Of a stretch of DNA of 6,549 bases, positions 5,431 to 6,549 are shown piece after piece. Position 1 is the first letter of the stretch, and every line of letters begins with the position of its first letter. The stretch comes from Hungatella sp. UBA5982 (GTDB lineage Bacteria; Bacillota; Clostridia; Lachnospirales; Lachnospiraceae), in assembly GCA_002429965.1 (NCBI GenBank), contig DJBG01000052.1, forward strand, positions 22,374 through 28,922, written 5' to 3'. The notes under the pieces are model-generated. The model did no database searches, was not told where the DNA came from, and saw only the letters and a list, made by a program, of their open reading frames with translations. The position numbers and the translations under genes were made by a program.

Positions 5431-6549
5431 ATGACAGGTTTACCACTGATTTTTATTTTTGTATTGGCAATTATCTTAATGATCGTTGCAATCTCCAAGT
5501 TTAACATTCATCCGTTTATTGCCATCATGAGCATCTCACTGCTCCTGGGACTTATTGCAGGGATTCCGCTGGTCGATAAGACATTGGAAGATGGGACCAA
5601 GGTAAGCGGCCTTGCAAGCGTAATCGGGGCCGGATTTTCCGGCACATTCTCCAGCATCGGTATTGTTATCATCCTTGGAGCCCTGATCGGGACCATATTG
5701 GAGAAGACAGGCGCAGCCCTTAAGCTGGCTGATATGGTGATCCGGCTTGTTGGGAAAAACAATCCGGTCCTTGCTATTGAGATGATGGGCTGGGTAGTAT
5801 CTATCCCGGTATTCTGCGATTCCGGTTTCGTAATTTTAAACCCTATCCGGAAAGCCCTGGTAAACAGGACTGCCGCATCATCCGTAACCATGACGGTGGG
5901 CCTTTCTTCAGGTCTCTACATTTCCCACGTTTTCATTCCTCCCACACCAGGACCCATTGCGGCAGCTTCTACTCTTGGCATTGGGGAAAATCTGCTTCTT
6001 GTTATGGGAATGGGCGCATTGTGCTCTATCTTTCCACTGATTGCCGGGTTCTTTTACGCAAAATACATCGGAGGAAAGGTACGTTCTGACGATGAAGCGG
6101 ATATGGGCGAGACAGCAAAAACCTATGAGGAGCTGGTTGCCGAATACGGCAAACTTCCCGGCGGTTTCAACGCACTTGCTCCGATTATTCTTCCCATCCT
6201 TCTTATGGCTTTTTCCTCAATCGTAGCCATGGCCAATATGGAAGGCTTTGGGGCTGATGTTATTAAATTTTTAGGAACTCCCATCATCGCTCTGGCAGCA
6301 GGTACTTTATGCGGTATCCTTCAGCTGAAGGGAGCAGGTAAGATGGAAGAGTTTTATGAGATAACCAATGATACTTTAAAGACTGTGGGGCCGATTCTGT
6401 TTGTGACGGCTGCCGGCGGCGTGCTTGGTAAGGTAATTTCTTCCACCGATATGGTGAACTATATCAAAGATCATGCTTCGGTACTCAGCACCATGGGTAT
6501 TTTCTTCCCATTCTTCCTGGCAGCTATTTTAAAGAGTGCTCAAGGTTCC
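5431..6549 (+). CDS. GntP-family sugar-acid permease (3' end outside window)
   Basis: The first 373 residues of a polytopic inner-membrane transporter; the GntP family is usually about 440 residues, so roughly 70 are missing. AAGGGGG (5417-5423) precedes the ATG by seven bases. The protein is a series of hydrophobic helices, starting with LPLIFIFVLAIILMIVAI. It contains the family motifs FCDSGFVILNP (128-138) and IPPTPGP (169-175), a charged cytoplasmic loop at about 215-243, and the ending AAILKSAQGS typical of the GntP active region. Family members take up gluconate, glycerate or related acids by proton symport. The CdaR-type regulator upstream makes glycerate, glucarate or gluconate the likely substrate. 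The frame is open to the edge with no sign of damage. Confidence 0.9.
   Translation, partial: MTGLPLIFIFVLAIILMIVAISKFNIHPFIAIMSISLLLGLIAGIPLVDKTLEDGTKVSGLASVIGAGFSGTFSSIGIVIILGALIGTILEKTGAALKLADMVIRLVGKNNPVLAIEMMGWVVSIPVFCDSGFVILNPIRKALVNRTAASSVTMTVGLSSGLYISHVFIPPTPGPIAAASTLGIGENLLLVMGMGALCSIFPLIAGFFYAKYIGGKVRSDDEADMGETAKTYEELVAEYGKLPGGFNALAPIILPILLMAFSSIVAMANMEGFGADVIKFLGTPIIALAAGTLCGILQLKGAGKMEEFYEITNDTLKTVGPILFVTAAGGVLGKVISSTDMVNYIKDHASVLSTMGIFFPFFLAAILKSAQGS

Noticed and set aside
5508..5891. 127-aa minus-strand open frame antisense to the permease
   Set aside because: It lies opposite a clear GntP-family reading frame. Its Thr/Ile/Ser-rich composition is what the complement of membrane-helix codons gives.

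Overview
The window looks like a chromosomal segment from a low-to-moderate GC, anaerobic member of the Bacillota, most likely a Lachnospiraceae-type Clostridium. The reasons are strong AGGAG-type ribosome binding sites, a near-consensus sigma-A promoter, close similarity of the glycosidase to Firmicute trehalose-6-phosphate hydrolases, and a small acidic protein that resembles a clostridial family of unknown function. This placement is an inference from gene content.

Region 1 (about 1-3350, plus strand) is a visibly AT-rich two-gene operon. A sigma-A promoter (TTGCAT, 17-base spacer, TATAAT) precedes a leader carrying a near-perfect palindrome. Next come a cytoplasmic-type formylglycine sulfatase with a CSPSR motif and a trehalose-6-phosphate hydrolase (treC). 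The two coding regions overlap by the four bases ATGA and are probably translationally coupled. A 12-bp-stem terminator-like hairpin follows. Pairing a sulfatase with a phospho-disaccharide hydrolase is uncommon and raises the possibility that the operon degrades an imported sulfated disaccharide, such as a sulfated trehalose. That substrate is a hypothesis.

Region 2 (about 3231-3603) has no intact gene. It holds a minus-strand relic of the C-terminal end of a DDE transposase (IS1182-like). The relic still shows the Cys cluster and the VEHPFGTIKR block, and a bulged hairpin sits at its broken edge.

Region 3 (3604-4177) holds a minus-strand gene for a small acidic protein of unknown function (DUF6483-like). 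It diverges from the regulator gene, with plausible promoters in both directions in the shared intergenic region.

Region 4 (4178 to the right edge, plus strand) is visibly richer in GC. It contains a CdaR-type sugar-diacid regulator followed by a GntP-family permease that is cut by the window edge. The 128 bases between them begin, directly after the regulator's stop codon, with a perfect 21-base palindrome, and continue with an extended -10 promoter. This fits a regulator controlling uptake of a sugar acid such as glycerate, gluconate or glucarate, with the palindrome as its likely operator.
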